This document shows positions 63,749-64,000 of a stretch of DNA of 64,000 nt, in pieces. Source of the DNA: Pseudomonadales bacterium (GTDB taxonomy: Bacteria; Pseudomonadota; Gammaproteobacteria; Pseudomonadales; Pseudohongiellaceae); assembly GCA_024234395.1 (NCBI GenBank), contig JACKOH010000002.1, positions 744,001 to 808,000 of the forward strand, read 5' to 3'. Under the pieces are notes generated by a model. It did no database searches and was not told where the DNA came from. It saw only the letters and a list, made by a program, of their open reading frames with translations. Position numbers and translations under genes: made by a program. Each line of letters starts with the position of its first letter. Position 1 is the stretch's first letter.

Positions 63749-64000
63749 GGACAAGATTAGCGTGATTGGTTTGGATTTGGCAAAGAATGTGTTTCAGGTA
63801 CATGCGATTAGTGAGAATGGTAAGACCGTGCTGCGCAAGCGACTCTCTCGAAGCCAGGTGCGGAAGTTTTTCGCGAAGCTCCCACCCTGCCTTATTGGCA
63901 TGGAGGCGTGTGGCGGCTGTCATTACTGGAACAGGACGTTGAGCGGGTTAGGTCACCAGGTAGGAATGATGGCTCCGGCCTTTGTGAAACCGTACCTGAA
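63747..64000 (+). CDS. IS110-family transposase, N-terminal part
   Basis: Open frame running off the window; 84 residues are visible. The start MDKISVIGLDLAKNVFQVHA and, later, IGMEACGGCHYW show the first Asp and the Glu of the DEDD RuvC-like catalytic domain of IS110/IS1111 transposases. AGAGAGGACG precedes the ATG. Codon use (GTG, TTG, CGA) differs from the neighbours, as expected for a mobile element. The serine-containing C-terminal domain is outside the window. Confidence 0.9.
   Translation, partial: MDKISVIGLDLAKNVFQVHAISENGKTVLRKRLSRSQVRKFFAKLPPCLIGMEACGGCHYWNRTLSGLGHQVGMMAPAFVKPYL

Noticed and set aside
1..64000. Search for tRNA, rRNA and CRISPR arrays
   Set aside because: No cloverleaf, rRNA segment or regularly spaced short repeat was recognised by eye. 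The regular repeats present are about 500 bp long or coding RTX repeats.

Overview
The window looks like chromosomal DNA of a moderately GC-rich gammaproteobacterium, probably a marine member of the Cellvibrionales/OM60 type. That guess rests on gammaproteobacterial synteny (tkt-epd-pgk-fba, ubiK next to glnK-amtB, a sahR-metK-ahcY-metF operon with an ArsR-methyltransferase fusion) and is not proven by a phylogenetic marker.

Layout. 15-9995 (+): a type II secretion operon in the order gspL-M-E-F-D-G-H-I-J-K; no gspC, gspN or gspO is seen in it. 10029-18154 (-): a Crp-like regulator gene, then a type I secretion system (ABC ATPase, HlyD-type adaptor, TolC-type channel), a small unknown protein and a Wzm/Wzt polysaccharide exporter. 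18374-23262 (+): FecR-domain protein, CHASE2 sensor cyclase and a TPR/Slam-like outer membrane barrel. 23596-30816 (+): a 2406-residue acidic RTX protein, the likely type I substrate and possibly a surface-layer protein or giant adhesin, closed by a strong terminator. 30978-37902 (+): two small or unassigned proteins, a glycosyltransferase, an epimerase and the dTDP-L-rhamnose genes rfbA-C-D-B. This 10-38 kb block reads as one cell-surface locus: it makes and exports a polysaccharide and a giant calcium-binding protein, and carries its own cyclic-nucleotide control. It resembles the known Caulobacter arrangement in which the S-layer protein, its type I exporter and LPS O-antigen genes lie together.

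38-48 kb: two small cytochromes c5, comM, a class II glutamine amidotransferase, a PoxB-like enzyme, a secreted protein of unknown function, ubiK and a sigma54/NtrC-type glnK-amtB operon. 48.7-55.5 kb: a degenerate HD-GYP protein, rsmE, and a methyl-cycle operon led by sahR with a 30-bp perfect palindromic operator. 56.9-63.6 kb: tkt, epd, pgk, fba and an alpha/beta hydrolase. 63747-end: the start of an IS110-type transposase.

The most notable observations are: three CRP-type boxes (TGTGA-N6-TCAC[A/T]), each with a -10-like hexamer at exactly the class II spacing, in front of the fecR-cyclase genes, the giant RTX gene and the HD-GYP gene; a cyclase and a Crp-like protein that both depart from the canonical cAMP residues; a family of about 500-bp tandem repeats present at two loci in opposite orientation; a MITE-like element whose inverted repeat supplies the rfbB stop codon; and a 62-bp perfect palindrome. 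No tRNA, rRNA or CRISPR array was seen.
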